37,366 bases of DNA from JAVBLK01 sp031553565. GTDB lineage: Bacteria; Bacillota; Clostridia; Christensenellales; DUVY01. Below the pieces are notes generated by a model that saw only the letters and a list, made by a program, of their open reading frames with translations, searched no databases and was not told the DNA's origin. The stretch spans positions 1-37,366 of the forward strand of contig JAVBLK010000053.1 in assembly GCA_031553565.1 (NCBI GenBank), written 5' to 3'. Numbering within the stretch: position 1 is the first letter of the stretch; each line of letters opens with the position of its first letter. The position numbers and the translations under genes were made by a program. This document shows, one piece after another, positions 8,281-17,275 of this stretch.

Positions 8281-11133
8281 TCATTCATCCCGCCGCCGCG
8301 CGGCAGAGCTCCACTCGCCATACAGAATTTTATTCAGATACTGCCCCGTAAAGCTGTTTGCGTTTTTCGCCACTTCCTCGGGGGTACCTTCCGCAATTAC
8401 TGTGCCGCCGCCGTCGCCGCCCTCCGGGCCCATATCTATTATATGATCGGCTACCTTTATTACGTCCAGGTTATGCTCGATCACCACGACCGTGTTGCCG
8501 GATTCGTTCAGCTTTTTTAAGATCTCCAGCAGCTTCTTAACGTCGGCCATATGCAGCCCGGTCGTGGGCTCGTCCAGGATATAGATGGTCTTGCCGGTGC
8601 CCCGGCGCGATAACTCGGCCGCCAGCTTGACCCGCTGCGCCTCGCCGCCAGAGAGCGTCGTCGCGGGCTGCCCCATTTTTATATAGCCCATCCCCACGTC
8701 GTACAGCGTCTTTATTTTGTTGTGTATCGTCGTAATATTCTCGAAAAATCCGACGGCGTCCTCGACCGTCATATCCAGCACGTCCGCGATGCTCTTGCCC
8801 TTGTATTTGACCTGCAAAGTTTCGCGGTTGTAACGCTTGCCGCCGCAGACCTCGCAGGGTACGTAAACGTCGGGCAGAAAGTGCATCTCGATCCGTATGA
8901 TGCCGTCGCCGCCGCAAGCCTCGCACCTGCCGCCCTTTACGTTAAAGCTGAAACGGCCGGGCTTGTACCCGCGCTCCTTCGCGTCGGGAGTCTCGGAAAA
9001 AAGGTCGCGGATCATATTGAACACGCCCGTGTAAGTCGCGGGGTTCGACCGCGGCGTCCTGCCGATAGGGCTCTGGTCGATGTCGATGACCTTATCCAGG
9101 TGTTCCGCGCCCTCGATCTTATCAAACTCGCCGTTCTTTTCCGCCGCGCCGTTCAAAACATTGGCAAGGTACGGATAGAGTATCTGATTGATAAGGCTGG
9201 ACTTGCCGCTGCCCGAAACGCCCGTCACGGCGGTGAACACCCCAAGCGGTATTTTAATGCCGATATTTTTAAGGTTGTTCTGCCGCGCGCCCGTGATCTT
9301 AAGATATTTGCCGTTGCATTTCAGGCGTTTTTCAGGCGTCTCGATACGCTGCCTGCCCGCTAAATATGCGCCGGTGACAGAACGCGGGCTGTTTTCGATA
9401 TCCGAAAGCGTCCCTTCGGCGATAAGCTCGCCGCCGCCCGCCCCCGCGCCGGGGCCGATATCGACTATATGGTCGGCCGCGCGGATCGTCTCCTCGTCGT
9501 GCTCGACCACGATCAGCGTATTGCCGAGGTCCCGCAGGTGCCGCAGGGTGGACAAAAGCTTTCCGTTGTCGCGCTGATGGAGGCCGATACTCGGCTCGTC
9601 CAAAATATACAGGACGCCCATAAGCCCGCTGCCTATCTGCGTGGCAAGCCTTATGCGCTGCGCCTCGCCGCCCGACAATGTCCCCGCGCTCCTTGAAAGC
9701 GTCAAATATGACAGGCCGACGTTCAATAAAAAGTCCAGCCGCGCGTTTATTTCCTTAAATATCTGCTTTGCAATGATACTGTGCCGCTCGGATAATTTTA
9801 ATGCCGACACAAATGCCTTCAGATCGTGTACGGATTTTGCGCACCACTCGGCGACATTGAGGCCGCCTACGCGCACCGAAAGCGACTCCTTTTTAAGCCT
9901 TAAGCCCTTGCATTTCGGGCAAGGCGAGCTCTTCATCAGCTTTTCTATCTCGAACTTGACATACTCGCTCTGAGATTCGCGGTACCGCCGTTCAAGGTTC
10001 GGTATCACTCCCTCGAAGCTGCCCTTTCTGGAGCCGGTGAAAAACTGGCTGCTGTACTCCATGTCGATCTTTTCACCGCCGTTGCCGTAAAGTATTATAT
10101 ATAGCGCCTCTTTCGAGAGGTCTTTAACGGGTACGTTCAGCGGGATATTATAATGCTTTGATACGGCGCGCAGATACATTTCGGAGATACTGCCCGTCTC
10201 CATGACCCAGCTGTTCACCTTTATCGCGCCGTCCTTAATCGAAAGATTGTCGTTAGGGACGATCTTTTGGGGGTCTATCTCGTTTTTATATCCGAGCCCC
10301 GTGCATTCCGGGCACGCACCGTAGGGCGCGTTAAAGCTGAACATACGCGGCGTCAGCTCCTCGACACTGATGCCGCACCCGGCGCACGCGTACTTTGTAT
10401 TATACAGGATCTGCTCGCCCTCGTTGTCGATTACGACCAGCCCGTCGGACAATTTGAGCGCGTTCTCGATACTGTCGGAAAGCCGCTTCTGTATGTCCGG
10501 CTTTATCACAAGCCTGTCGATTATGACCGAAATATTATGCTTGATATTCTTGTCAAGGTTTACTTCTTCCTCGGCAGTATAAATATTACCGTCAATCCTG
10601 AAGCGCACATAGCCGCTCTTTTTGTAGCCCTCCAGCTGCTTGGTGTACTCACCCTTGCGCCCACGGACCACGGGCGCCTCGACCATGATCTTCCTGCCCT
10701 CGCCCAGGGACATTATCAAATCGTATATCTGATCGACCGACAGCTGCGAGATCTCCTTACCACACTCCGGACAATGAACGACGCCGATACGCGCAAAGAG
10801 CAGCCTGAAATAGTCGTATATTTCCGTTACCGTGCCGACCGTGGAGCGCGGGTTGCGGCTGGTGGTTTTTTGGTCGATCGAGATCGCGGGCGACAGCCCC
10901 TCGATATACTCGACGTCGGGTTTTTCCATCTGCCCCAAAAATTGCCGCGCATAAGAGGACAGCGATTCCATATACCGGCGCTGGCCCTCGGCAAATATCG
11001 TGTCGAACGCCAAACTGGTCTTGCCGCTGCCCGACACTCCGGTAAAAACGATAAGCTTGTCGCGCGGTATCGTAAGGTCGATATCCTTCAAATTGTTCTC
11101 TTTCGCGCCTTTTATCCGTATATAGTCTTTCAT
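8281..11133 (-). CDS. uvrA: Excinuclease ABC subunit UvrA
   Basis: A 950-residue, full-length UvrA, the damage-recognition ATPase of nucleotide excision repair. The first Walker A is GVSGSGKTS (residues 32-40), followed by a CxxC/CxxC zinc module (CAGC and CPEC), LSGGEAQRIRLA and LYILDEPSIGLHQRD. The second half repeats Walker A (GVSGSGKSS), a C-terminal zinc module (CEAC and CEVC) and LSGGEAQRVKLA. It lies 188 bp downstream of uvrB in the same direction, the usual Firmicute order. A large plus-strand frame across this gene (10267-11184) is only a shadow. Confidence 0.98.
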   Translation of the reverse strand: MKDYIRIKGAKENNLKDIDLTIPRDKLIVFTGVSGSGKTSLAFDTIFAEGQRRYMESLSSYARQFLGQMEKPDVEYIEGLSPAISIDQKTTSRNPRSTVGTVTEIYDYFRLLFARIGVVHCPECGKEISQLSVDQIYDLIMSLGEGRKIMVEAPVVRGRKGEYTKQLEGYKKSGYVRFRIDGNIYTAEEEVNLDKNIKHNISVIIDRLVIKPDIQKRLSDSIENALKLSDGLVVIDNEGEQILYNTKYACAGCGISVEELTPRMFSFNAPYGACPECTGLGYKNEIDPQKIVPNDNLSIKDGAIKVNSWVMETGSISEMYLRAVSKHYNIPLNVPVKDLSKEALYIILYGNGGEKIDMEYSSQFFTGSRKGSFEGVIPNLERRYRESQSEYVKFEIEKLMKSSPCPKCKGLRLKKESLSVRVGGLNVAEWCAKSVHDLKAFVSALKLSERHSIIAKQIFKEINARLDFLLNVGLSYLTLSRSAGTLSGGEAQRIRLATQIGSGLMGVLYILDEPSIGLHQRDNGKLLSTLRHLRDLGNTLIVVEHDEETIRAADHIVDIGPGAGAGGGELIAEGTLSDIENSPRSVTGAYLAGRQRIETPEKRLKCNGKYLKITGARQNNLKNIGIKIPLGVFTAVTGVSGSGKSSLINQILYPYLANVLNGAAEKNGEFDKIEGAEHLDKVIDIDQSPIGRTPRSNPATYTGVFNMIRDLFSETPDAKERGYKPGRFSFNVKGGRCEACGGDGIIRIEMHFLPDVYVPCEVCGGKRYNRETLQVKYKGKSIADVLDMTVEDAVGFFENITTIHNKIKTLYDVGMGYIKMGQPATTLSGGEAQRVKLAAELSRRGTGKTIYILDEPTTGLHMADVKKLLEILKKLNESGNTVVVIEHNLDVIKVADHIIDMGPEGGDGGGTVIAEGTPEEVAKNANSFTGQYLNKILYGEWSSAARRRDE

Positions 11134-11243
11134 ATGCTTTTCCCGTTCTTTTATCCTGTATTATTGCCGGATGTCCGGCGTTAAGTCTAATATTAACGCT
11201 GAAAGTACTCTACTTTTTATGTTCAATTTGTGTATTTACTCTA

Positions 11244-11297
11244 TAAACAGCCGTTTTGTAGAATACTTTTGCTTGTATTTATACTGATCCGCGTTTT
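11244..11297 (-). repeat. Diverged family A left-end fragment between uvrB and uvrA
   Basis: On the minus strand AAACGCGGATCAG, AAGCAAAAGTATT and AAAACGGCTGTTT follow the order of the left half of family A with many substitutions. The rest of the 188-bp uvrB-uvrA spacer shows nothing else clear. Confidence 0.4.
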
Positions 11298-11321
11298 AAA
11301 TCACTAAAACGCTGCTTAGTA

Positions 11322-13349
11322 TTACTTTAAATTTCTGGTTTTCTGCAATATTTTCCGGAGATCCGCTATCTCATCGCGCAGTTTTATGGCGCGCTCGAAA
11401 TCCAGCCCCGCGCTTGCCACAGCCATCAGCCCTTTCAGCCGCTCGATTTCGGACGGGATATCCTTGACGTCTATATTGTCGCGCTGCGCTTTCTTGGTTA
11501 TCTCCAGCGTATTTTTCACGTCCTTGATAATAGTTTGCGGCACTATCCCGTGCGCCGTATTATATTCAGATTGAAGCTTGCGCCTTCTCTCGGTCTCGTT
11601 GATCGCGTATTTCATGCTGCCCGTCATATTGTCGGCGTACATGACGACATGCCCTTCGGTATTTCGCGCAGCCCTGCCTATCGTCTGGATCAGAGAGCTG
11701 CCGCTCCTTAAAAAGCCTTCCTTGTCCGCGTCCAGGATCGCCACAAGCGTGACCTCGGGCATATCCAGCCCTTCGCGCAGCAGGTTGATGCCGACAATAA
11801 CGTCGAAATCGCCGCGGCGCAGCGCGTTAATTATGTCGATGCGTTCCAGCGTGTCTATATCCGAATGCAGATAGCGCGACTTTATCCCGTGCTCGTTTAA
11901 ATAAACCGTCAGGCTCTCGGCCATCTTTTTGGTCATTGTGGTGACCAGCGCCCTGCCCTTTGCCGCAATCGTCTTTTCCAATTCCCGCACAAGGTCGTCC
12001 ACCTGCCCCTCGATCGGCCGAACCGTTATTTCGGGGTCGATAAGCCCTGTCGGGCGGATGATCTGCTCGACTGTGCGGCCGCTTTTATTGAGCTCGTATT
12101 CGGCCGGCGTCGCCGACACGCACAAGAGCTGCGGCAGGCGCGCATTGAACTCGGTAAAGTTAAGCGGCCTGTTATCGTAAGCCGCGGTCAGCCGGAAGCC
12201 GTATTCCACAAGGCTGGTCTTTCGCGCAAGGTCGCCCTTGTACATAGCGCGTATCTGCGGGATAGACATATGGCTCTCGTCGATCATGACGATAAAATCG
12301 CGCGGGAAATAATCCAGCAGAGTAAACGGCGGCTGCCCGGGGCTGCGCCCGTCAAAATACCGCGAATAGTTTTCGATACCGGTACAATACCCCATCTCGC
12401 GCATCATTTCCAGGTCGTACTTCACCCTTTGACGCAGCCGCTGCGCCTCGATCAGCTTTCCGGCGTCCTCAAAGGCCTTTACCTGCGTCTCCATATCGGA
12501 CTCGATCCGGACAAGCGCGGCAGTCAGCTTCTCGCTGCCCACTGCGTAGTGGCTGGCCGGGAATATCGCGGCGTGCTCCAGCGTATTTATCACCCTGCCG
12601 GTCAGCGCCTCGATCTCACTGACCTTTTCTATCTCGTCGCCGAAAAACTCCACGCGCAGCGCGATATCGCTCATCTGCGCGGGAAAAATCTCGATCACGT
12701 CGCCGTTGACCCTGAAATTCGTACGCTGGAATTCGATATCGTTGCGCGAATAATTGATATCGATGAGTTTGCGTATCAAGCGGTCGCGGCCATACTCCTC
12801 GCCGGGGCGCAAGGAGACGCACAGATCATAATATTCCTGCGGCGCGCCCAAGCCGTAAATACACGAAACGGAAGCCACAACGATAGTATCGCGCCGCTCG
12901 AACAGGCTGGATGTTGCCGAATGGCGCAGTTTATCGATCTCGTCGTTTATCTTGAGGTCTTTCTCGATATAGGTATCGGTGCTGGCGATATACGCCTCCG
13001 GCTGGTAATAATCGTAGTACGAGACAAAAAACTCTACCCTGTTTTTCGGGAAAAACTCGCGAAACTCGTTGCAAAGCTGCGCCGCCAGAATTTTATTGTG
13101 CGCGATCACAAGGGTCGGACGCTGCGTCCGCTCGATAATATTGGCCATGGTAAAGGTCTTGCCGCTGCCGGTGACCCCCAGCAGCACCTGCGTATGCAGC
13201 CCGTCCTCTATCCCCTCGACAAGCTTATCGATAGCCTGCGGCTGGTCGCCGGTAGGCTTGTACTTCGACACAATCTCGAATTTGTGTTTAAAGTACTCGC
13301 CGCCGCTTTGCCGCCCGGCTTTATTATCTTCTTTGATTTCTTCTTTCAT
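11322..13349 (-). CDS. uvrB: Excinuclease ABC subunit UvrB
   Basis: A 675-residue UvrB. Walker A is GVTGSGKT (58-65), the beta-hairpin region YYDYYQPEAYI inserts between DNA strands, the DESH box is in MIDESHMSIPQ, and helicase motifs V-VI are in GINLLREGLDMPEV and QTIGRAARN. A C-terminal UVR domain (FERAIKLRDEIADLRK) binds UvrC. UvrB receives damaged DNA from UvrA and recruits UvrC. The promoter region carries an extended -10 and a LexA-like palindrome. About 25 charged N-terminal residues precede the conserved core, as in many clostridial versions. Confidence 0.98.
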   Translation of the reverse strand: MKEEIKEDNKAGRQSGGEYFKHKFEIVSKYKPTGDQPQAIDKLVEGIEDGLHTQVLLGVTGSGKTFTMANIIERTQRPTLVIAHNKILAAQLCNEFREFFPKNRVEFFVSYYDYYQPEAYIASTDTYIEKDLKINDEIDKLRHSATSSLFERRDTIVVASVSCIYGLGAPQEYYDLCVSLRPGEEYGRDRLIRKLIDINYSRNDIEFQRTNFRVNGDVIEIFPAQMSDIALRVEFFGDEIEKVSEIEALTGRVINTLEHAAIFPASHYAVGSEKLTAALVRIESDMETQVKAFEDAGKLIEAQRLRQRVKYDLEMMREMGYCTGIENYSRYFDGRSPGQPPFTLLDYFPRDFIVMIDESHMSIPQIRAMYKGDLARKTSLVEYGFRLTAAYDNRPLNFTEFNARLPQLLCVSATPAEYELNKSGRTVEQIIRPTGLIDPEITVRPIEGQVDDLVRELEKTIAAKGRALVTTMTKKMAESLTVYLNEHGIKSRYLHSDIDTLERIDIINALRRGDFDVIVGINLLREGLDMPEVTLVAILDADKEGFLRSGSSLIQTIGRAARNTEGHVVMYADNMTGSMKYAINETERRRKLQSEYNTAHGIVPQTIIKDVKNTLEITKKAQRDNIDVKDIPSEIERLKGLMAVASAGLDFERAIKLRDEIADLRKILQKTRNLK

Positions 13350-13392
13350 AATTATGTATCTTTACCGTCAAAGGCGATTATCAGATTGCACA

Positions 13393-13427
13393 ATTATAAC
13401 ATAAGTAAAAAACGAAAACAAATGTTT
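13393..13427 (-). promoter_or_regulatory. uvrB promoter with extended -10 and overlapping palindrome
   Basis: On the minus strand TTGTTT is followed after 17 nt by TATAAT, preceded by TGT (extended -10). The -35 lies inside CAAAACATTTGTTTTCG (plus 13413-13429), which contains AAC-N4-GTT, the core of the Gram-positive LexA box (CGAACnnnnGTTCG) with changed outer bases. LexA control is an inference; uvrB is a classical SOS gene. Confidence 0.5.
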
Positions 13428-13560
13428 TGAAACAATGCGCAAAAACACGCCGCGGCATTTTTTCCCGCAGAGAAGCCTTCTCAATTATCGCAAGGATACT
13501 CCCGCGCATCGGCCGCATGCAGAACATGAAAACGGCGCTGCAAACAAACGGGCAGTATGC

Positions 13561-14820
13561 TTACTCCGCATACTCGAACTCTATATCCATTATCCTGACT
13601 GTGTCGCCGGTTTTCAGACCTTTTTTTATAAGAGCGTCGATTACCCCGCGCTTTTTCAGGGTGGCTTGAAAATACGCCAGCGAAACCGGATCGGAAAGCA
13701 CAACGCCGCGCGCCAGCTTGTCGATAAAACCGCCGCTTACCGTGAACAGCCCTTGCCCGCCTGATATTTCAAAGGAATCTTCCTTCGGCTTCTCCAAAAC
13801 CGCGAACGATTCGTCGGAAACGGCTTCGGGCGGCGGCAGGCCGGACAGCTTTTTATATACCGCGTCGATAAGCTCCTTTACCCCCGCCCTGGTCGCGGCG
13901 GAAATTTTCATAGCCTTTGCGGATTTAGGCAGCGCAGCCTTGATTTTATCCGCAGCGGCGTCGTCAATCAGGTCGCATTTATTTATTGCGATTATCTGCG
14001 GCAAACAGACAAGCTTCTTACTGTATTTTTTAAGCTCGGTATTAATGACCTTGTAATCGCCCAAAGGGTCGCGCCCGTCGACGCCCGCCGCGTCCACGAC
14101 GTGCAGTATCAGCCTGACGCGCTCGATATGCCGCAAAAATTCATGGCCCAGGCCCAATCCGTCCGACGCGCCCTCGATAAGCCCGGGGATATCGGCGACG
14201 ATAAAACTCCTGTCGTGATACGCGACGACGCCAAGGTTCGGCGAAAGCGTCGTGAACGGATAATCGGCTATTTTCGGTTTTGCCGCCGAAATAACCGACA
14301 ACAACGTTGATTTCCCCGCGTTCGGAAAGCCGATAAGCCCGACGTCCGCGATAGTTTTCAGCTCTAAATAAACGGTATGCGGGGCGGCTGTTTCCCCGCT
14401 CTGCGAAAAGTTGGGCGCCTGGCGGGTGCTGGTGGCAAACGCCGCATTGCCCCTGCCGCCCTTGCCGCCGGATAAAAGCACGCGCCGGTCGCCGGCCTTT
14501 ACAAGATCGCACACGACCTCGCCCGTTTCGTTCTTTATAACCGTGCCGCAGGGCACGCGGATAAGGACGTCGGCGCCCTTTGCGCCGTTGCAGTTACGCT
14601 GCGTGCCCTTGCCGCCGTCGCCTGCCGCGAACTTCGTTTTATACTTGAAATCCAAAAGCGTCGTCATATCTGCAGTCGCCGTAAAAATTACGTCGCCGCC
14701 GCGGCCGCCGTCGCCGCCGTCCGGGCCGCCCAAATTGGACAGCTTGGTCGACAAAAACGAGGTGCAGCCGTTGCCCCCGTTCCCGGCCTTGATCACAATT
14801 TTAGCTTTATCAATAAACAC
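13561..14820 (-). CDS. obgE: GTPase ObgE/CgtA
   Basis: A 419-residue Obg GTPase acting in 50S ribosome assembly and stringent-response links. The Gly-rich Obg fold spans residues 1-158 (GGPDGGDGGRGGDV, GGKGGRGNAAF). The G domain has GFPNAGKST (164-172), DIPGLIEGA and NKCD, and a C-terminal OCT domain follows the linker. The start codon is GTG at 14820, since an in-frame stop lies just upstream. AGGAG is about 13 nt before it. The gene is not preceded by rplU-rpmA, the common Firmicute context, but by a ~200-nt structured spacer and the NfnB gene. Confidence 0.96.
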   Translation of the reverse strand: MFIDKAKIVIKAGNGGNGCTSFLSTKLSNLGGPDGGDGGRGGDVIFTATADMTTLLDFKYKTKFAAGDGGKGTQRNCNGAKGADVLIRVPCGTVIKNETGEVVCDLVKAGDRRVLLSGGKGGRGNAAFATSTRQAPNFSQSGETAAPHTVYLELKTIADVGLIGFPNAGKSTLLSVISAAKPKIADYPFTTLSPNLGVVAYHDRSFIVADIPGLIEGASDGLGLGHEFLRHIERVRLILHVVDAAGVDGRDPLGDYKVINTELKKYSKKLVCLPQIIAINKCDLIDDAAADKIKAALPKSAKAMKISAATRAGVKELIDAVYKKLSGLPPPEAVSDESFAVLEKPKEDSFEISGGQGLFTVSGGFIDKLARGVVLSDPVSLAYFQATLKKRGVIDALIKKGLKTGDTVRIMDIEFEYAE

Positions 14821-15024
14821 TCGCTACGCCGCGCTCCTAATCGCTTTGCCCCTTTGGGCTGATAATCTCTGCAGTGCTTTACCCGTTGCAAAAGGGCAAA
14901 GCTCATCTGCCGCTTGCTCCGCTCGTTCCGGCCAGGCGCGAAAATTTTGACGTGGTAAAATTTTCGGCCGGACTTAGAGCGGATTTGATGCTCATCATTC
15001 AACAGCAGTTGAAAAACTATTCTG
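14821..15024 (-). other. Structured 204-bp spacer/leader upstream of obgE
   Basis: Contains a perfect 10-bp inverted repeat, CGAAAATTTT-acctacgtc-like loop-AAAATTTTCG (about 14938-14965), and a GCTTTGCCC/GGGTAAAGC pair (about 14875-14912). A 69-codon frame crosses it but shares no recognisable family and overlaps obgE. Confidence 0.4.
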
Positions 15025-16410
15025 CTATTTGTTTTTTATTTGCTTTATTATGCTTTCTGCGGCTTTTTTACCGGCGCCCATGGCCAGGATAACCGTTGCC
15101 GCGCCTGTGGTGCTGTCGCCGCCCGCATAAACGCGCGGTATACTTGTCTGCATATTTTCGTCAACAAGGATTATGCCCTTGCGGTCGGTCTTAAGGTCGG
15201 GCAGGCTGTCTTTTATGAGTGGGTTCGGGCTGGTGCCGACCGCGATTATCGCCGTGTCACAGGGGATGATAAACTCGCTGCCCGGCACGGGTACGGGGCT
15301 GCGCCTGCCCGAAGCATCGGGCGCGCCCAACTCGCATTTGATACATTTGACGCCGGTGACCCTACCGTTTTCACCGATAAATTCCAGCGGCGCGGTCAAA
15401 AGCTGTAATTCGACGCCTTCCTCGACCGCGTGGCGGATCTCCTCCCGGCGCGCAGGCATTTCCTCGCGTCCGCGCCGGTAGATCACCGAAACCTTGGGCT
15501 TCGTTCCGTCCGGCGCGCCTAATCTTAACGCCGTCCTCGCCCCGTCCATCGCAACGTTGCCCGCGCCGAAAACCGCTATGTTATATCCCCTTGTGATAGG
15601 CGTCTCGCTGTCTAAAAGATACGCCCCCATCAGGTTTACGCGCGTTAAATACTCGTTAGCCGAGTATACGCCGTTCAGGTTCTCGCCCGGTATCCTTAAA
15701 AACTGCGGGAGGCCCGCGCCGCTGCCGATAAAGACCGCATCGTTCTTTTCCAGCAGCTGTCCGACCGTCACGGTCTTTCCGACAACCGTATTCAGCTCGA
15801 TCTTTACCCCTAATTCCTGTAGTTTCTCGATCTCTTTCCGCACCAAAACCTTGGGCAGGCGGAATTCGGGGATGCCGTAGACCAATACCCCGCCCGGCCT
15901 GTGGAACGCCTCGTACACGGTGACGTTCAGCCCCGCCGCCGCACAATCCGCCGCGGCCGTAAGCCCCGCCGGGCCGCTGCCGACAATGGCGACACTGCCG
16001 GATAAATCACCTTTCTTTACCGCGCCGGCGGCGTTATGAGAAAGCGCGTGATCCGCGGCAAAGCGTTCCAGCGAACCTATCGCCACCGCGCCCTCCATTT
16101 TACGGCGGACACAGACTTTTTCGCACTGCTCCTCCTGCGGGCAGACACGGCCGCAAACGGCGGGCAGGTTGTTTGTTTCCTTGATGACGTTTGCCGCCGC
16201 CATGATATCGCCCTTCACTATCTCGGCCAGGAATTCCGGTATCTTCACCCCGACAGGGCAGCCCGCTTTGCACGGCGCGTGCTTGCACTTGATGCAGCGC
16301 GCGGCCTCGGCCTTCGCCGTTTCTATGTCGTAATTAAAGGTTACTTCGTCAAAGTTCCGCGCCCTTTGCCCCGCATCCTGCTCGGGCTGATGATGCCTTT
16401 CTATTTTCAT
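15025..16410 (-). CDS. nfnB: NfnB / NADPH-dependent glutamate synthase-like large subunit
   Basis: A 461-residue flavoprotein often annotated gltA. The N-terminus has Cys clusters for two [4Fe-4S] centres (CIKCKHAPCKAGCP and CGRVCPQEEQCEKVC), then the FAD-binding VGSGPAGLTAA and the NADP-type GAGNVAMDGART. Together with the FAD/[2Fe-2S] protein encoded upstream at 17276-18097 it matches the two subunits of NfnAB, the electron-bifurcating NADH-dependent ferredoxin:NADP+ oxidoreductase of anaerobes. AGGA lies 10 nt before the ATG. A stand-alone glutamate synthase role is the alternative reading, but the partner gene supports Nfn. The two genes are separated by an AT-rich insert. Confidence 0.9.
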   Translation of the reverse strand: MKIERHHQPEQDAGQRARNFDEVTFNYDIETAKAEAARCIKCKHAPCKAGCPVGVKIPEFLAEIVKGDIMAAANVIKETNNLPAVCGRVCPQEEQCEKVCVRRKMEGAVAIGSLERFAADHALSHNAAGAVKKGDLSGSVAIVGSGPAGLTAAADCAAAGLNVTVYEAFHRPGGVLVYGIPEFRLPKVLVRKEIEKLQELGVKIELNTVVGKTVTVGQLLEKNDAVFIGSGAGLPQFLRIPGENLNGVYSANEYLTRVNLMGAYLLDSETPITRGYNIAVFGAGNVAMDGARTALRLGAPDGTKPKVSVIYRRGREEMPARREEIRHAVEEGVELQLLTAPLEFIGENGRVTGVKCIKCELGAPDASGRRSPVPVPGSEFIIPCDTAIIAVGTSPNPLIKDSLPDLKTDRKGIILVDENMQTSIPRVYAGGDSTTGAATVILAMGAGKKAAESIIKQIKNK

Positions 16411-16508
16411 AAAAGTAGTGTCCTTTTGAAAAAAATATTATTTATATTTCTCTTCCACTTAGATATAAATCATAGTCGGCAGTTGTTATCATATCAACTA
16501 CTCCCATA

Positions 16509-17189
16509 CTATCTCTTCCTTGTTAGATTAATCAGCATAACAATAAACATAAATACCGCACCAAAGATTAATAATACCCCCATAGTTGTTTCTTCAATAT
16601 TAATAGCAAAAATCCCAATAACTAAGCACAAAACTGAAAAAATCAGAAGCACAATCACTGGCGCATTAACTAACGGACCGAGTACCGGGTGTTTTGTTTC
16701 ATCCATGTGTGCATCGTTTGTTTTTTTAATCTCAACTATTTTTTTATCTTCGTTTCTGTTATTGCCCTTCTTTTCTTCTGTTAAAATTTGATTTGCAGTA
16801 TTCTTCGCTCTTGCTTTTTGTATATCCTGTGACGAATCTCTTGAGCCAACAACTGTTTTTTTTGTGGAATTTTTCTGTAAGCTTTCGTGTTGCACTGCTT
16901 TAAGAACAGCTACAATATGCTTACATACTTTTGGCGATTCCTTAAAGTGCCCACATGTACAACCAATATTTAATAGTATCTTGTCCACTATTTTAAATGC
17001 AACATCATATATGTCAATGCCGTTATAACTTCTTACTTGGGCAGAGAAATAAGTAGACTCAAAATTACTTTTCAAGTCCATCACATGGCCATTATTATAT
17101 AATGTACTACCCCAATTATATCTCCTAATATCAAAACTATAATGCTTAATCCAATCATTTGAAAATGTTGGAAAAGTGTTTTTATCCAT
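16509..17189 (-). CDS. SWIM zinc-finger protein with two C-terminal membrane segments
   Basis: A 226-residue protein. The zinc motif CTC(77-79)...CKH(89-91) fits the SWIM pattern CxCxnCxH. It is preceded by a ~75-residue N-terminus with the YNWGSTLYNNGHV-like pattern seen before SWIM fingers (RGxxYxxxGxV). A polar, lysine-rich linker (about 102-168) follows, then two hydrophobic helices (177-197 and 202-221) and a basic tail. SWIM fingers usually bind nucleic acid or protein next to SNF2 helicases; membrane tethering is unusual. The gene is clearly AT-rich compared with its neighbours and interrupts the nfnA-nfnB pair in the same direction, suggesting later acquisition. AAAGGA lies 11 nt before the ATG. 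Function unknown. Confidence 0.85.
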   Translation of the reverse strand: MDKNTFPTFSNDWIKHYSFDIRRYNWGSTLYNNGHVMDLKSNFESTYFSAQVRSYNGIDIYDVAFKIVDKILLNIGCTCGHFKESPKVCKHIVAVLKAVQHESLQKNSTKKTVVGSRDSSQDIQKARAKNTANQILTEEKKGNNRNEDKKIVEIKKTNDAHMDETKHPVLGPLVNAPVIVLLIFSVLCLVIGIFAINIEETTMGVLLIFGAVFMFIVMLINLTRKR

Positions 17190-17275
17190 ACTTTGAATAA
17201 TCCTTTGTGCTATATCCCGTCAAAATCTAAATATCTATAATTGCGCTCCCGCTACAACCCCGCAGCATATATACA

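Noticed and set aside
10267..11184. Long plus-strand open frame (305 codons) across uvrA
   Set aside because: It is antisense to conserved UvrA sequence, Arg/His-rich and shows no family motif; a shadow of GC-rich coding DNA. The same holds for the frames at 6892-8016 and 12270-13430.
14793..15002. 69-codon minus-strand frame upstream of and overlapping obgE
   Set aside because: No ribosome site, basic shuffled composition, overlap with the conserved obgE start; treated as part of a structured leader.
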